Below are positions 36,020-46,757 of a DNA stretch of 64,000 bases, in pieces. The notes beneath the pieces are model-generated. The model searched no databases. It had not been told where the DNA came from and saw only the letters and a program-made list of their open reading frames with translations. The translations under genes and the position numbers were made by a program. The DNA comes from Allantophomopsis cytisporea (taxonomy: Eukaryota; Ascomycota; Leotiomycetes; Phacidiales; Phacidiaceae). The stretch covers positions 1,550,001-1,614,000 of the forward strand of contig CP103020.1 in assembly GCA_024752435.1 (NCBI GenBank). The letters are read 5' to 3'. Each line of letters starts with the position of its first letter. Within the stretch, counting starts at the first letter, position 1.

Positions 36020-38069
36020 ATGGAGCCATCAATAACTGTGCAATTGCTATACGGGCTGGTATTGTCTAGTTTTGTTGTGATTGGTGTATGGGTATGTATT
36101 GATGATATTGCTAGGAAACTGATCCGTAAAGGCTTTCCTACTGACTGCGTATGTAGAAGGCTGTACATACTTATTATATTTCTCGTCTCAATGCTATTCC
36201 CAATGCCAGCATACTTGCGCCATTCTCTCGATTATCATGGGCATTCATCGCAGAGTACTCTGGACAAATTACAATCAAATTACCAGATCTGCACCGTAGG
36301 CTTGGTAAGTCCGATATATTTCTCTATTGCAAGGCCGAGGAACCCCATGTAACCAAGTCATAGGTCCTTTGGTAAGAATCGGTCCCAATGAGATATCTTA
36401 CTATTCCATCGAAATATACAAAGAGATACATGCGATCGGAAACAAATACGTCAAGGATCCACGAGTTTATGGGGAATTTGTTCAGAACTCACATCCAAGT
36501 CTGTTCTCATTAACGTAGGTCTCACTAATTTTCCAAACATCTTGCAGAAGTACGTAGTTGTGACAAGTGTAGTGATCCGAAGGAACATGTGGCTCGTCGT
36601 CGACTTATGGGCCAGTTGTTCAACCGCAGCAAGATTCCCCTTCAAGAAGAGCTTGTGATACAACAGACAGATCGACTCATAAATATAATTGAGAAACAAA
36701 ATCTGGATGAAATAGATTTGATAGTTGCTTGCCGAGCATTAGAAGCGGACATCATCAGTGAGTCAAAAATTAATATAGAGAAGGATACTGTCAGAAATCT
36801 CACATGCTATAGCTATTTTTGGATTCGGGGAATCAATAGGTGCATTGGATGCATATGCAAGAGGCACACAAGTGACTATGGTGACAGAAAATGATAACAA
36901 ATCGAAATGGATGCCGGTGGTATGTGTTGTTCGTTCTATGAAGCATAACCTACTAAATTAAGTCACAGCATCAAAATTTTCCGGGGTTGGTCGATATTTG
37001 GTACAAGATAGAGTCGTTTTTGAAAATTGCCTGCGGCTACCAGACACACACAACGAAAGCAATGGAGGACTACGATCAGGTACGACTCGAACATATAGCC
37101 AAGAAGTCTCATTACATTCTAACTAAGATAATAATATAGTGGACAGCATCTCAACTCTCGAGGATTTTGTCCAATAGGAATGCTATTTCACCAAAACCAT
37201 ATCTTGATTTTGTCTCAACAATGATCAGATCAGGACTTCCAGCTCGCACCGCTCTCGCAGAAGCTAAGGAGCAGCTTGGCCCTGGAACTGACACGACATC
37301 TGCAACACTTGCACATCTTCTCTGGGGTTTAGCACACGATGTACAATTTCAGGAGGAATTGGTAGAAAGCCTAGAAGCCGCAGGGTGGCCGAATGACTTG
37401 ACAAGTCTGGAGAACGTGCCTAAACTGAAAGCATGCGTGAAGGAGGGGATTCGCTGGGCAGGCGCTGCTGCGGCCATGTTGCCTCGTATAGCTCCCACTG
37501 AGGGCGTATGGCTGGCCAATAAGTTTGTGCCTGGTGGCGTGAGTCAATTTCTTCTCGCCGGCACGATTGAGAAGATATACATGCTGATTCGGGCCATGTA
37601 GGCTGTTCTGACCTCTTCTCCTATATGGTATTTGCACAACGAAGCCGCTTTTCCACTTCCCCATTCCTTTCTCCCGCGTCGATGGTTGAAGGGAGATGAC
37701 GAGGGTCTATACACTACTTTACAAGATGAGTACTATGTTCCATTTTCAAAGGGACCACATAGCTGTATGGGAGCACAGTAAGTTTGGTCTTAGATTACGT
37801 ATCTGATGCACCTTTCCTTGAGCCTCTTTACAACTCTTCGTAAGTCATGTCAACTAACCCGTTCCACCTGTTTTTCTAGTTTCGCGTATCTAGAGCTCTA
37901 CATTGGTGTTTCCAGAATCCTTCAACATTTCAAGTTGAGCTTGCCCTTAACCCTGATGCGTCCCGATCAACCGTCTACGCATGCGACTCTGCCTCATAGG
38001 CTAGAATGGGTTGCCGCTGTGCCTCTGATTGAGATGAAGATCAGTCTTGTCTTGAGAGGAAGAAAGTAG
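36020..38069 (+). CDS. Cytochrome P450 monooxygenase
   Basis: Nine exons (36020-36091, 36157-36304, 36364-36514, 36573-36757, 36813-36919, 36969-37079, 37140-37538, 37602-37777, 37880-38069) give 512 residues with no internal stop. A short N-terminal membrane anchor (VQLLYGLVLSSFVVIGVW) is followed by GPLVRIGPNEISYYS and DPKEHVARRRLMGQLF, typical of fungal class-II P450s. The I-helix motif is LGPGTDTTSATL, the ExxR motif is KEGIRW, the PxRW segment is LPRRWL, and the heme loop is FSKGPHSCMG with the ligand Cys. His replaces the usual Arg two residues before the Cys, as in many fungal families. It should act at the ER with a CPR partner. The substrate is unknown. Confidence 0.9.
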
Positions 38070-38499
38070 TCCCTATCATTACTATCAAAACAACAAGAGA
38101 TTATTTCCACTCATACAGTCAAATTACAATTCTCGACTAAGACGACCACGATGAACGTTCAATCCATACCTCTAAGATACCTGAACGTTTTGATTATGGA
38201 TCATCCCCGCTCTGTGAGGCAACTAAATTCGTATAATGGGTTGTGAGAACTGAAACGATTATGTACCGCGTTCGGACTGAGAAATTACTCTTTCCCGAAG
38301 AAAATATGTATTCTTAAGCTTGAAATATCTATAGAGCCCTCGGATAAACTCATCCGTTCTGTCCATGAACACATTGGACAGAAGCTTGACCCCATACATC
38401 AGCACACGACTCCACATGACCTGAACGACTACATAAACAACGCTAGAGTAGTTCATCCAATATGTTCAATATAAGCTAGCTAAAAGCCAAGTTTCTTGA
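38070..38499. other. Convergent intergenic region
   Basis: Between the P450 stop and the stop of the minus-strand membrane-protein gene. No feature is recognised. Confidence 0.5.
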
Positions 38500-39178
38500 T
38501 TAAAACTCCAATTCCGTCCCTCCTCTGGGTTCCAATCGCTCTCTTTTCGGCCTCGTCCAGGCACTCATTAGTTTCTGCAAGATCGGATTTGGATACCAGC
38601 TAAAGTATAATACTAAGATGCATACTACAGCAATAAGAACTAAAACCTGTTAGTTCAGTTTTCTCTACGAGATCAGTTCCACTTACAAATGATATCCAAA
38701 GGAATCTCTAAGGCGGCTAAGGAGATGAGTGGGAGCTAAGTTCTCATCAGTGTTTCTCAATTCGTTTCCTCTATATGTTGCGAAATCTTACAAACATAAT
38801 TGCAGAATGTGTGACCGTAGTAAGTGTCTTTATCCCTGTTGGGAATCCTTTGGGATTCTGGCAATGCGTTCCAAAAGTACTCACGTCAGCAAGTAGTTGC
38901 TGGAAAAGTCGAGAACAAACAAATCGTAATTGATCGCGCTTGACGTCGAGAAGAGTTAGGAGCTATAGCGTGTCATTTTAAACATATGCAAACTAAGACA
39001 GAACTGTAGTAAGAAGGTACTCACATCATGGCGAATCTTGCTCACGCTTTTGAATAGTTGCTGAACCTCGATGCTAAGATGTAAGATATTTCCAATAAGT
39101 TCTTGTCGAGGCCTTGCTACTTCGGAAAAGTTTTCTTTCTCATGCTTATACGATTTTTGATGTGATAGAAAGCTTCAT
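38500..39178 (-). CDS. Unknown protein with a C-terminal membrane segment; 5' end unresolved
   Basis: Four minus-strand exons join in phase: about 39178-39025, 38962-38792 (57 codons), 38735-38687 and 38639-38500, with 62-, 56- and 47-bp introns. The sequence starts with a charged region (SYKHEKENFSEVARPRQELI), continues as amphipathic helices (VSKIRHD / LLTLLDVKRDQLRFVCSRL), and ends with FLPLISLAALEIPLDII followed by FLIAVVCILVLYFSWYP and a basic tail. One or two membrane helices near the C-terminus are likely. Upstream there is an in-frame TGA (39177-39175). Either the gene is broken there, or a 57-bp intron with a GTAGAA donor joins it to an open frame extending to about 39480. I do not recognise the family. 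Confidence 0.5.
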
Positions 39179-39233
39179 TGAATAGCCCCATGTTTCATAC
39201 TGCGAGCGAAATCAAGAATTTCTACAAACGCCA

Positions 39234-39413
39234 ATGAAGGGAGCTGAGTATGCAGCGGTGACTGAGTATTGCTTGTTGGGAGGTGAGATTGATAGAGAAG
39301 AGGTCGTCAACATCAAGCGCAACCCGTATGACCAATGCAAAAACAAAATTGAGCGTATGGATGGTCTCCGAGAAATAATGAAGGGCTACAACCGAAACGT
39401 GTACTTTCCGTGA
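39234..39413 (+). CDS. Short coding-like ORF of 59 codons, unknown
   Basis: The frame from ATG at 39234 to TGA at 39411-39413 has fungal-like codon use (many C-ending codons) and reads MKGAEYAAVTEYCLLGGEID, then NPYDQCKNKIERMDGLREIM and a tail MKGYNRNVYFP. It stays open upstream to a GAATAG acceptor-like site at about 39185, so it could be a terminal exon. The minus strand is also open here, and only one of the two can be the coding strand. No family is recognised. Confidence 0.25.
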   Translation: MKGAEYAAVTEYCLLGGEIDREEVVNIKRNPYDQCKNKIERMDGLREIMKGYNRNVYFP

Positions 39414-40054
39414 GTTATTTGTCTTTTTATAGTAGGACTTCTAATTGAAATATAGTGTGCGAAATCTAAAGGGGATAGTTTATGACGAAACATTCAGAAG
39501 AAATCAATATGAGGAGTAATATGATAGAGGCGTCACTATCTAACTAGATGGTGTAAAATATCCAGTCATATATGGCTATCTTGTAGTGTGGCTAAAACGA
39601 CGTTATGATTACAGGCTGCCACAGGAAGGTAGTTTGGCGTTGAAAATTCAAGATCATCGCAGAAGTTCCACTCCGGAGCAACCAAGAGCTCTACTTAAAT
39701 GATGGTTTTAGACATGTCAGATGAAGGAGGCAGAAGAACTGAACCGATAATAATAATGTTTACTTGCCTCACCTCCACCAGGCCCACACGAATCGCCTCT
39801 TGCCACCCATATACAACTCATCCACAAATGTGAGTCCATCAGTTTCAAGCAGCGGTTTCCCATGGTTATAAGAGTTTCATTCTAGAGAAGTAGAAATATC
39901 AGTCTAATAGATCTGAGGTTTATGTGTGGAACGGATCGGACTCGGTGACCAATCTTCCTCAGTCTGTAAGCGTATGTGAAATGTATATAAATATCTAAGA
40001 TATACCCAATTGTCTATTCTGATGTCTATATACAACTCGTATCATATTCAATCA
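39414..40054. other. Intergenic, nothing recognised
   Basis: No ORF, RNA gene or repeat that I can support. Confidence 0.5.
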
Positions 40055-40942
40055 CTAATCTTCATTCGCGGCATCCATGTTTTCTCTCATGGAATCATCC
40101 GAAAACTTTGGTGCCTCACGGAAGTACCAGCTAGATGGGGTAAGCTCGACAGCCTCACCCCAAAAGAGCTCGCCATCCTTCTCCTTTTTCGGTCCATCAA
40201 TCCTCTTCGTCTGCTCATTCAGCTCATCGTTCGTCTTCCCCTCCAAAAGCATGGAGACGGCGTCAACAACCCGACTCAAAGGAATGCGCAAATGCTCCGG
40301 GAACGCACTCCATTGCTCTGTACTGAATAAGTTGGTGATGACCGCTCCAGGACAGATAGCATTGACACGGATGTTATCATTTGCAAACATTTTGGGCGCG
40401 ATACTGCGCATGAAACCGACGACACCATGTTTTGCAGCTGTATAAACTGGGGCGTTGTTGCTCTTATAGAAACTGCCACAGCTAGCTGTGATGATAAGGT
40501 TGCAATCCATCTGCGCATGGTTCGTATTTTGGCGGAAATAGTGTTGTGCGAGGTAGGATGTATTGATAACAGAATTTAGGCAGATTTCAACAACGCGAAG
40601 CTTGGATGTTGGCTCTGGAGGTGGCTCAAGACCAGTGTTGTGTATGGCATAGAAATCTCCTGTGCTTCCAATCTCGTGAATGCCGGCATTTGCGAAAACA
40701 AAGTCGAGACGATTGGATGTCTGGAAGACTGTCTTGAAGACAGCGCCCAATGCGTCGTACGAAGCAATGTTACAGTGGTGGAAGGTTGCATTCGAGATAG
40801 ATTCTACGACTGCTTTTCCGGCTTCCTCGTTCACATCTACGATGTGTACGTTCCAATTGCCCCTCTTGGAAAGTTCTTGTACAACGGCGAGGCCCATGCC
40901 ATTAGCCCCGCCAGTTACGAGTGCGATTTTTCGTGATGACAT
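40055..40942 (-). CDS. Short-chain dehydrogenase/reductase (classical SDR)
   Basis: A single exon of 295 residues. The Rossmann dinucleotide motif is VTGGANGMGLAV (TGxxxGxG). Asp in HIVDVNEE at the end of beta-2 favours NAD(H). FANAGI is the NAG motif, the catalytic Ser is in IITASCGSF, and the YxxxK motif is YTAAKHG. RVNAICPGAVITN is the usual post-catalytic segment. The protein resembles fungal SDRs of the 15-hydroxyprostaglandin-dehydrogenase-like group. It is slightly long at the C-terminus (WFREAP-type tail). The start codon lies 715 bp from that of the divergent aldo-keto reductase, so the two oxidoreductases may share control. Confidence 0.92.
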   Translation of the reverse strand: MSSRKIALVTGGANGMGLAVVQELSKRGNWNVHIVDVNEEAGKAVVESISNATFHHCNIASYDALGAVFKTVFQTSNRLDFVFANAGIHEIGSTGDFYAIHNTGLEPPPEPTSKLRVVEICLNSVINTSYLAQHYFRQNTNHAQMDCNLIITASCGSFYKSNNAPVYTAAKHGVVGFMRSIAPKMFANDNIRVNAICPGAVITNLFSTEQWSAFPEHLRIPLSRVVDAVSMLLEGKTNDELNEQTKRIDGPKKEKDGELFWGEAVELTPSSWYFREAPKFSDDSMRENMDAANED

Positions 40943-41657
40943 ATTTGAAGGTCCTGATCAGGATATCGTCTGTGTAACGGTGACGGGAAAGAGCATCAGG
41001 AAAGAGCATTGGATGCCTCTTATACCCCAAATCATGGAGAACACCTCAGTAATGAACAGGTGCTTTGAGATGGAAAAGGAAGGCAACCACAGGGATGATC
41101 CTTGTGAGATCGCGTCTTTCGACACGGCTTGATTCACCCTTCGCAGTTTAAGTTCTCAGGTTGTTTCAGTCCACTACATTCTGCAGTCTTCTTCGCTGGC
41201 TCACACCATGACCAATGAAATAATACTCCTTTGTTTGAGTGTGAATTTCACATATCTCTTCCCCTGTCATGTCAATGGGATGAGGCTCAAGCTAGAGGTG
41301 TAGCTGCCGGCTATCCTTGTTGAAAACATTCTTAATTCGTTAGGCCCCACCTACGCTAGGCTGGTGCACGATCCACGGGATGACGTATAATAAGCAGGCT
41401 GCATATCACATCGGAATTGATTGGCTAACCATGTAACGAAAGGGTGTCTATCATGAGTTTATCATAGATCATTTATCGGAAGAGTGTCAATCGATCTGCT
41501 TATCATATAATAGGGTCCATCAATCATGCTAGTCAAAATTTTGTCTAGATATAAAGGTACAAGTTTGAGCACATTTGTTATCAGACAATAGCTCCGGTCA
41601 AATTCATACCACAATCTCATTTTATCATCATAACTGAAATATCAATCCTCAACCAAA
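40943..41657. promoter_or_regulatory. Divergent promoter region between SDR and aldo-keto reductase genes
   Basis: 715 bp separate the two start codons. The right half contains ATATAAAGG (near 41550), a plausible TATA element for the aldo-keto reductase about 100 bp before its ATG. No specific regulator site is identified. Confidence 0.5.
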
Positions 41658-42721
41658 ATGGCTGCTCCGGCGAATCAAGTGAAGGTGGTGTTTGGGGCTA
41701 TGGCCATTGGCAAACCAAGTTAGTTCATGAAAGCTACCAGCCGACTTCTTCACATTCTAAAAGTTTACTGCTAGATACCTTTCACGCACGAATCCATACA
41801 ACTGAGGAAGCTGCTTCTCTGGTTGACCTGTTTCAAAAATACGGACACAATGAAATAGACACAGCGCGAGGATACGGTGATGGAACCAGTGAAGAGCTTC
41901 TCTCCACCATTAACTGGCAAGAGCGTGGTATTGTTATGGATACAAAATTATATCCAAGCAAGGGAAGGATGGATAGTCCTATACAATATAACCATACACC
42001 AGGTGACGTTCGCCGAGGTCTCATGGACTCCCTGAACGCGCTAGGAACGAAGAAGATTGGCATGTTCTACCTCCATGGACCGGACAGGAGTGTCCCTTTT
42101 GAAGACACACTTCGCGAGGTGAACCAGTTGCATACGGAGGGATACTTTAGTCGATTCGGGATATCGAACTACTTGTCTTTTGAAGTAGCCAAAATCTGTG
42201 AAATCTGCGAAAGGAATGGTTGGATCAAGCCGACGGTGTACCAAGGGATTTACAGTGTTCTTCATCGGACTATTGAACCCGAACTGATCCCCTGTCTCCG
42301 TCACTACGGCATATCTCTTTACTCCTTCCAACCCTTAGCTGCTGGATTTCTGACAGGCCGATACAAACGGAATCAGACTGAGTTTGAGGAGGGCTCACGC
42401 TTTGATCCAAAGCAATGGGTGGGCAGAATGACCCAGGGACGTTATTTCAATGATACTTACTTCGACGCCCTAGACCTTATCGCATCGGTTGCGAGCAAGC
42501 ATGCCTTGACATTACCAGAGATAGCCATGAGGTGGTTGAAGCATCATTCTGTGTTAGCCGGCGAGCATGGAGATGCCATCATTATCGGAGCTAGCCGTTT
42601 GACACATCTAGTGGAAAACCTGGATGACTTGGAGAAGGGACCATTACCAGAGGATGTGCTCGTAGCGCTCGAGAAAGCGTGGTTAGTTGTCAAGCCGGTC
42701 GCGCCAAAGTACTGGCACTGA
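41658..42721 (+). CDS. Aldo-keto reductase, AKR7 (aflatoxin-aldehyde reductase)-like
   Basis: Two exons (41658-41718 and 41775-42721) give 335 residues. The AKR landmarks are EIDTARGYGDGTSEE (catalytic Asp and Tyr), the catalytic Lys in MDTKLYPS, the His in MFYLHGPDRSVP, FGISNYLSFEVAKI, and the NADPH-binding region IIIGASRLTHLVENL. The pattern and length fit the AKR7 branch, which reduces dialdehydes and other reactive aldehydes with NADPH. It stands head-to-head with the SDR gene, which suggests detoxification or a shared catabolic step. The true substrate is unknown. Confidence 0.92.
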
Positions 42722-43617
42722 ATAGGGATGCTCAGTATGGTTGTATGCCATGAAGGGACGAAATTTTGGAGATTTCAGTGCAAACTTGAAAGAAGATCAT
42801 CTCACCTTTATCAGTATGCAATCAATACCAGCTTCCTCTGAATTGACCGGTATAAAAGTGAGAAACTCTTTTACTCAATTACAAGATGAGCCATCGGATG
42901 CACCACACCTCTACATAGATGTTTGGATAGCTGCAGAATAGAATCCTGCTCTCTTTCTCTTTGAAGCAGTTCGGTACTCACATCTCATTTCCGCACTCGC
43001 GAAAGGAAAAGCTACGAGGGTTCTTGGTCACCGGAATGGTGAATATTCGTAAGACCTTGGAACACGTATCTAGATTGACTAAGGTAACATAACACTCTAT
43101 GAAATTTAAAGTTGTTAGATATTTTTCTTGGAAGTGAAGACAAATTATCAATATATGAAGTAGTTAATCATGCAAATCCTGGATTGCTGTCTCTTCGATA
43201 CTGGGGTCGGTTTAGTACATGCGGAAAGTGCTCGCTGGAATAAAAATGACAGTCAGGTAATGTTATATACTTTGGAAATTTGAGCAGAAAAACGTGGGAT
43301 CAATTCGGCTTGACCTCGGTGGTTAAAGGTAGTCCATACAACAGACGCCTTTCGCATTAAAGAACGGTTACACTTGAAGTTATGGTTATTCGTATCTTGT
43401 CTTAGGTATGGCTGCAGGTCGTAAGGATATATCGTGGCAAGTCATGAATACTTTACTAGACAACAAGCAAAAGCTCTCTTGACAGAGAGTCGGAAGCAAA
43501 AAGAAGATAGAGAACATGTATGTACTGTACTCATCGACATGCTGGATAGCCATTACCAATTCATCCTTAGATAGTAGGGCAAAAATGCTAAAAGAATGGC
43601 AATCTCTGAGGGAATTG
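42722..43617. other. Intergenic, nothing recognised
   Basis: Only a 66-codon ORF downstream of the reductase, without features. Confidence 0.5.
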
Positions 43618-43701
43618 AGCCCCCGGGGGGGGTCGAACCCCCAACCTTCTGATTTCTTATGAATAAGAGTCAGATGCTCTAACCAATTGAGCTACGCAGG
43701 C
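43618..43701 (-). tRNA. tRNA-Lys (anticodon CTT) with a 10-nt intron
   Basis: On the minus strand a cloverleaf folds: acceptor stem GCCTGCG with CGGGGGC, a D arm containing AGCTCAATTGGTTAGAGC, anticodon stem TCTGA/TCAGA and T arm GGGGG-TTCGACC-CCCCC. The anticodon loop is CTCTTA-A once the ten bases TTCATAAGAA are removed. The intron sits one base after the anticodon, the canonical eukaryotic position. Anticodon CTT specifies Lys. The acceptor stem has one G-T wobble and one G-G mismatch (pair 5-68), which is unusual. No CCA is encoded, as expected. Confidence 0.85.
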
Positions 43702-44289
43702 CATATGGTTGTTGATGTGAAGTTGTGGTTTAAATGAATCTATGTTAGTAGCTCGGTTGTTGGTGCTGGAAGAAAAAAGTGAAGAATTTTTTTGCTGAGT
43801 GGGGTCAATAAGAAAATTTATCATAGCATGCATGCAATATATTGTGTTAGGTGCCAACGCGCACGGCTTAGACGATAAGAAATTATAATATTGAATAAAA
43901 ATATGGACTGTGTGTTTATCATTTCGGAAATTGTTTGTCAATCCAATCGTTTCCGCTAAAAAAAATTGCTCGCTTGTGTCCTGACCCTGAAGTTACGGCT
44001 CTGTTTGGAGTCATACTTCCAATACTACTTCAATTCTGGGCAGCCAGAAGTCCCGGGTACCCGGTTCCATATAGCAGCACGCCAAGTTTCGCAAGAGTAG
44101 AGCTGGCACACTGTCGTATTAGCATAAAGGATAGTGGCCGAAGTCTAACTATATAGAGATTAGTGGTATGACTGATTTATTGATTGATCAGTAGTAATGT
44201 ACTGTGTATCATACTCGGATCCAGCTATTCGGGACGGACGACATCAAAATTAAGTAACTTATTCGGAAAAATTATTGTATTGAATCTGA
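43702..44289. other. Intergenic
   Basis: No supported gene. An 85-bp stretch near 44000-44080 is GC-richer than its surroundings but has no RNA or protein signature. Confidence 0.45.
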
Positions 44290-46757
44290 CTATGATTTCA
44301 TACATTCCTGTACAGCTATACTAACAGCATAAACCTTGTCGTATGAAATACTCGAAGAGTCCGATAGCTTAGCAAAGAAGCCATATGCAAATCCTAAATG
44401 TTTAAGAAGATCCAACTTATCAGGCCACATTGGAAGTGAACTTGCGACGATGCATATCGCAACACATTGTATCCGAACAAGATGACTATTTGTTATTTAT
44501 AAGCTGATATTCAATCAACAAAAGGAGTGAAGACCAAGAGTTTCGCACCCATTTAGCATAGTTGTTGGAATGTCAAGTCTATTTCCAATCTCTAGAATAG
44601 AGCAAGCCGATTTGACCATCATCCTTTGACATTCCTGCTGAATGTTGCTTTCGGGGATAGCCAGATTTCCAAAAAAGGCCCTGCAGCAGATCAAAAATAC
44701 CAATTCGTGGTACTGGAGCTTGATAGCTAGCTCATCTGCTTTCCTGGCATAAGGTATACTTGCAGACCCAGTCGATTCCGCCAACCCAATAAGTGCTGCC
44801 TCCTGCCAATTCAAGACTAGAAGATGGAGTCGAGGGACTATCTCTTCGATGTCCGCAGGAGTGAGCCGAGTTCCTTTGCCGCTGTAGAGTTCCTGAAGCA
44901 AGTGCGAGCCTATTTTTGCGAAATGACAACGGTGGATGAAATTGGGAGACACGATGTTGTTTTCCTCTATTGATGAAGGTAAATGATCAATCATCGCATC
45001 ATCAATCATCTTGGAAGCGAAAATCAGTATCTAGTAAGAAGAATGGTCTGCTAATCCTCGAGTAACTTACAGAAAATTGACCTAGGCGGATGCAGTACGG
45101 CTTTTCAATAGCATAAAGCAACCAGAATGCGTCCCTCAGGCGAAGTTCTTCGTCTGAAGAGTGGGATAACCGGTTCAAGGCTTGCTTGTTGTTCAGCTTA
45201 AGAGCCTGCGCACTTGCTACCGTATACGTCAGAAGGGAGCCAGCTAGGTGTGGCTTGTGTTCAACCGCAAAAGCCGACTAAATACATGCATTAGAACTGG
45301 GAACTTCCGGCGACTCCTCGGTCTTACCATCATAAGAAGAGCCTATAAATTTCAAGTTAGCAATTTTGACAATAGATAGGGTTAGCATTACCTGAAAATT
45401 CAAGATAGATTCAATACCGGCCGAGCAGTCGCGATGTGCCATTGCTACAGCAAATATTTGAGAGGACTCGGTACGTGCTGTCTCACAACCTGTGTGTCTA
45501 CTGCCTAACCAATAGGTACTACATCCTATGGCAAGGAGACTGTAGACAAGCCTCTTTTTGACAACTTCGTGTGTGTCTTCTGTTACCACCTCATCGAAGA
45601 GAGACCAGGCCAGGCTTTCTTCGATTATATGTACGCCCCTGCTTACGTGTAAGAAGGTCCACCTTTTATGTACATCAACATATGCCTCGTGGTATACACA
45701 TACATATACGGTTCATCCAAATAGCCTCCAAGCAAATTAGCACGCAACATCGCGACAGAGTGAGATACATGAATACTCACATCGCAGATATTGCCTTGAA
45801 GACTCAATATCCTTCTTAGGATCCCAGGGGTGTGGAAAGATATCTAACTCAGGTAGTTCAACTTTAGATTCTGCAGCGAGCATCTCCTCAAGGGCAGTTT
45901 CCATTCCACGAGAAACTCGACCTTGTCTCCTTTGGAACAATATGATACGTCGTGCTGCAGTAATTAATCCAAAATCAATGCTATCATTTCCCACTACTCA
46001 TGGATGTCAGATCTACAAAGAATGCTAGCAATGACCCCTATAACATACCTTGGTACAAGTCTCTTATAGACGTATCAGCAGCTGAACTTTCTGTTTGTTC
46101 AGCTGTAGTTCGTACAATGTCCCATTGAATATCATCAAATTGTGCTTGATGTGGAAAGGCATTGAAACTCTGGTCAACATTGATACCCAAATCCATCAGC
46201 TGGACCAAAGACCTATTTGGGTCACCAGTCGAAATTGTTGGAGATCCTGGTGATAGCAGGTCTAACCAATTATTATCTTCAGGTACAGAGATTCCAGATA
46301 TGAATGGTGAAGCTACACTAGGACGACCGACAGGACTACTACTTCGTGTGTCGATTGGATGAAGTTGAGACGTAGAAGGTATGGTATCTGTCCGGCCATT
46401 ATTTACTTTCGAACTTAAGGCTGAAACGACTTGATGTCAGTATCATTTCAAGGAAACGTGGACCTTCAATCAACCGCATACATGGTCGTCCTCTTTTCCT
46501 GCGAGACAAATACACACATGAAGCTCCAATATCCTAGACTGTTAGACTCAATACATGATTCAACAATCTCAAATGAACTCACTTGACATCTTTGGCATGT
46601 AGGCCTGCCCCCATCGCCTATTGGAATTAGTAAATATACAAATTCAAGTGTCAGACATTGGGGAAGACTTACATTTACTCTTCCGGGCTTGGCAAGAACC
46701 GCAAGCTCCTGGGCGACGCTTGAAAGTGCTTTGCGTTTGTTCTGGAGAAGTGGACAT
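44290..46757 (-). CDS. Zn2Cys6 fungal transcription factor
   Basis: About ten short exons were joined from MSTSPEQTQSTFKRRPG to a stop at 44292-44290. The first three encode the binuclear cluster: ACGSCQARKSKC, then DGGRPTCQRCQ, then DIGASC, followed by the basic linker SRRKRGRPC. The middle is a low-complexity Ser/Pro region. The C-terminal half resembles the fungal regulatory (middle-homology) domain, with LRLRDAFWLLYAIEKPYCIR as its recognisable core and YGFFAKLSDSSSIS near the end. One exon is only 15 nt (ALLMM), bounded by TTTATAG and GTAAGA. It should be a nuclear DNA-binding regulator. It reads away from the RiPP-like cluster whose precursor lies 2.5 kb to the right, so regulation of that cluster is plausible but unproven. 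The exon between about 45720 and 45650 is uncertain. Confidence 0.85.
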
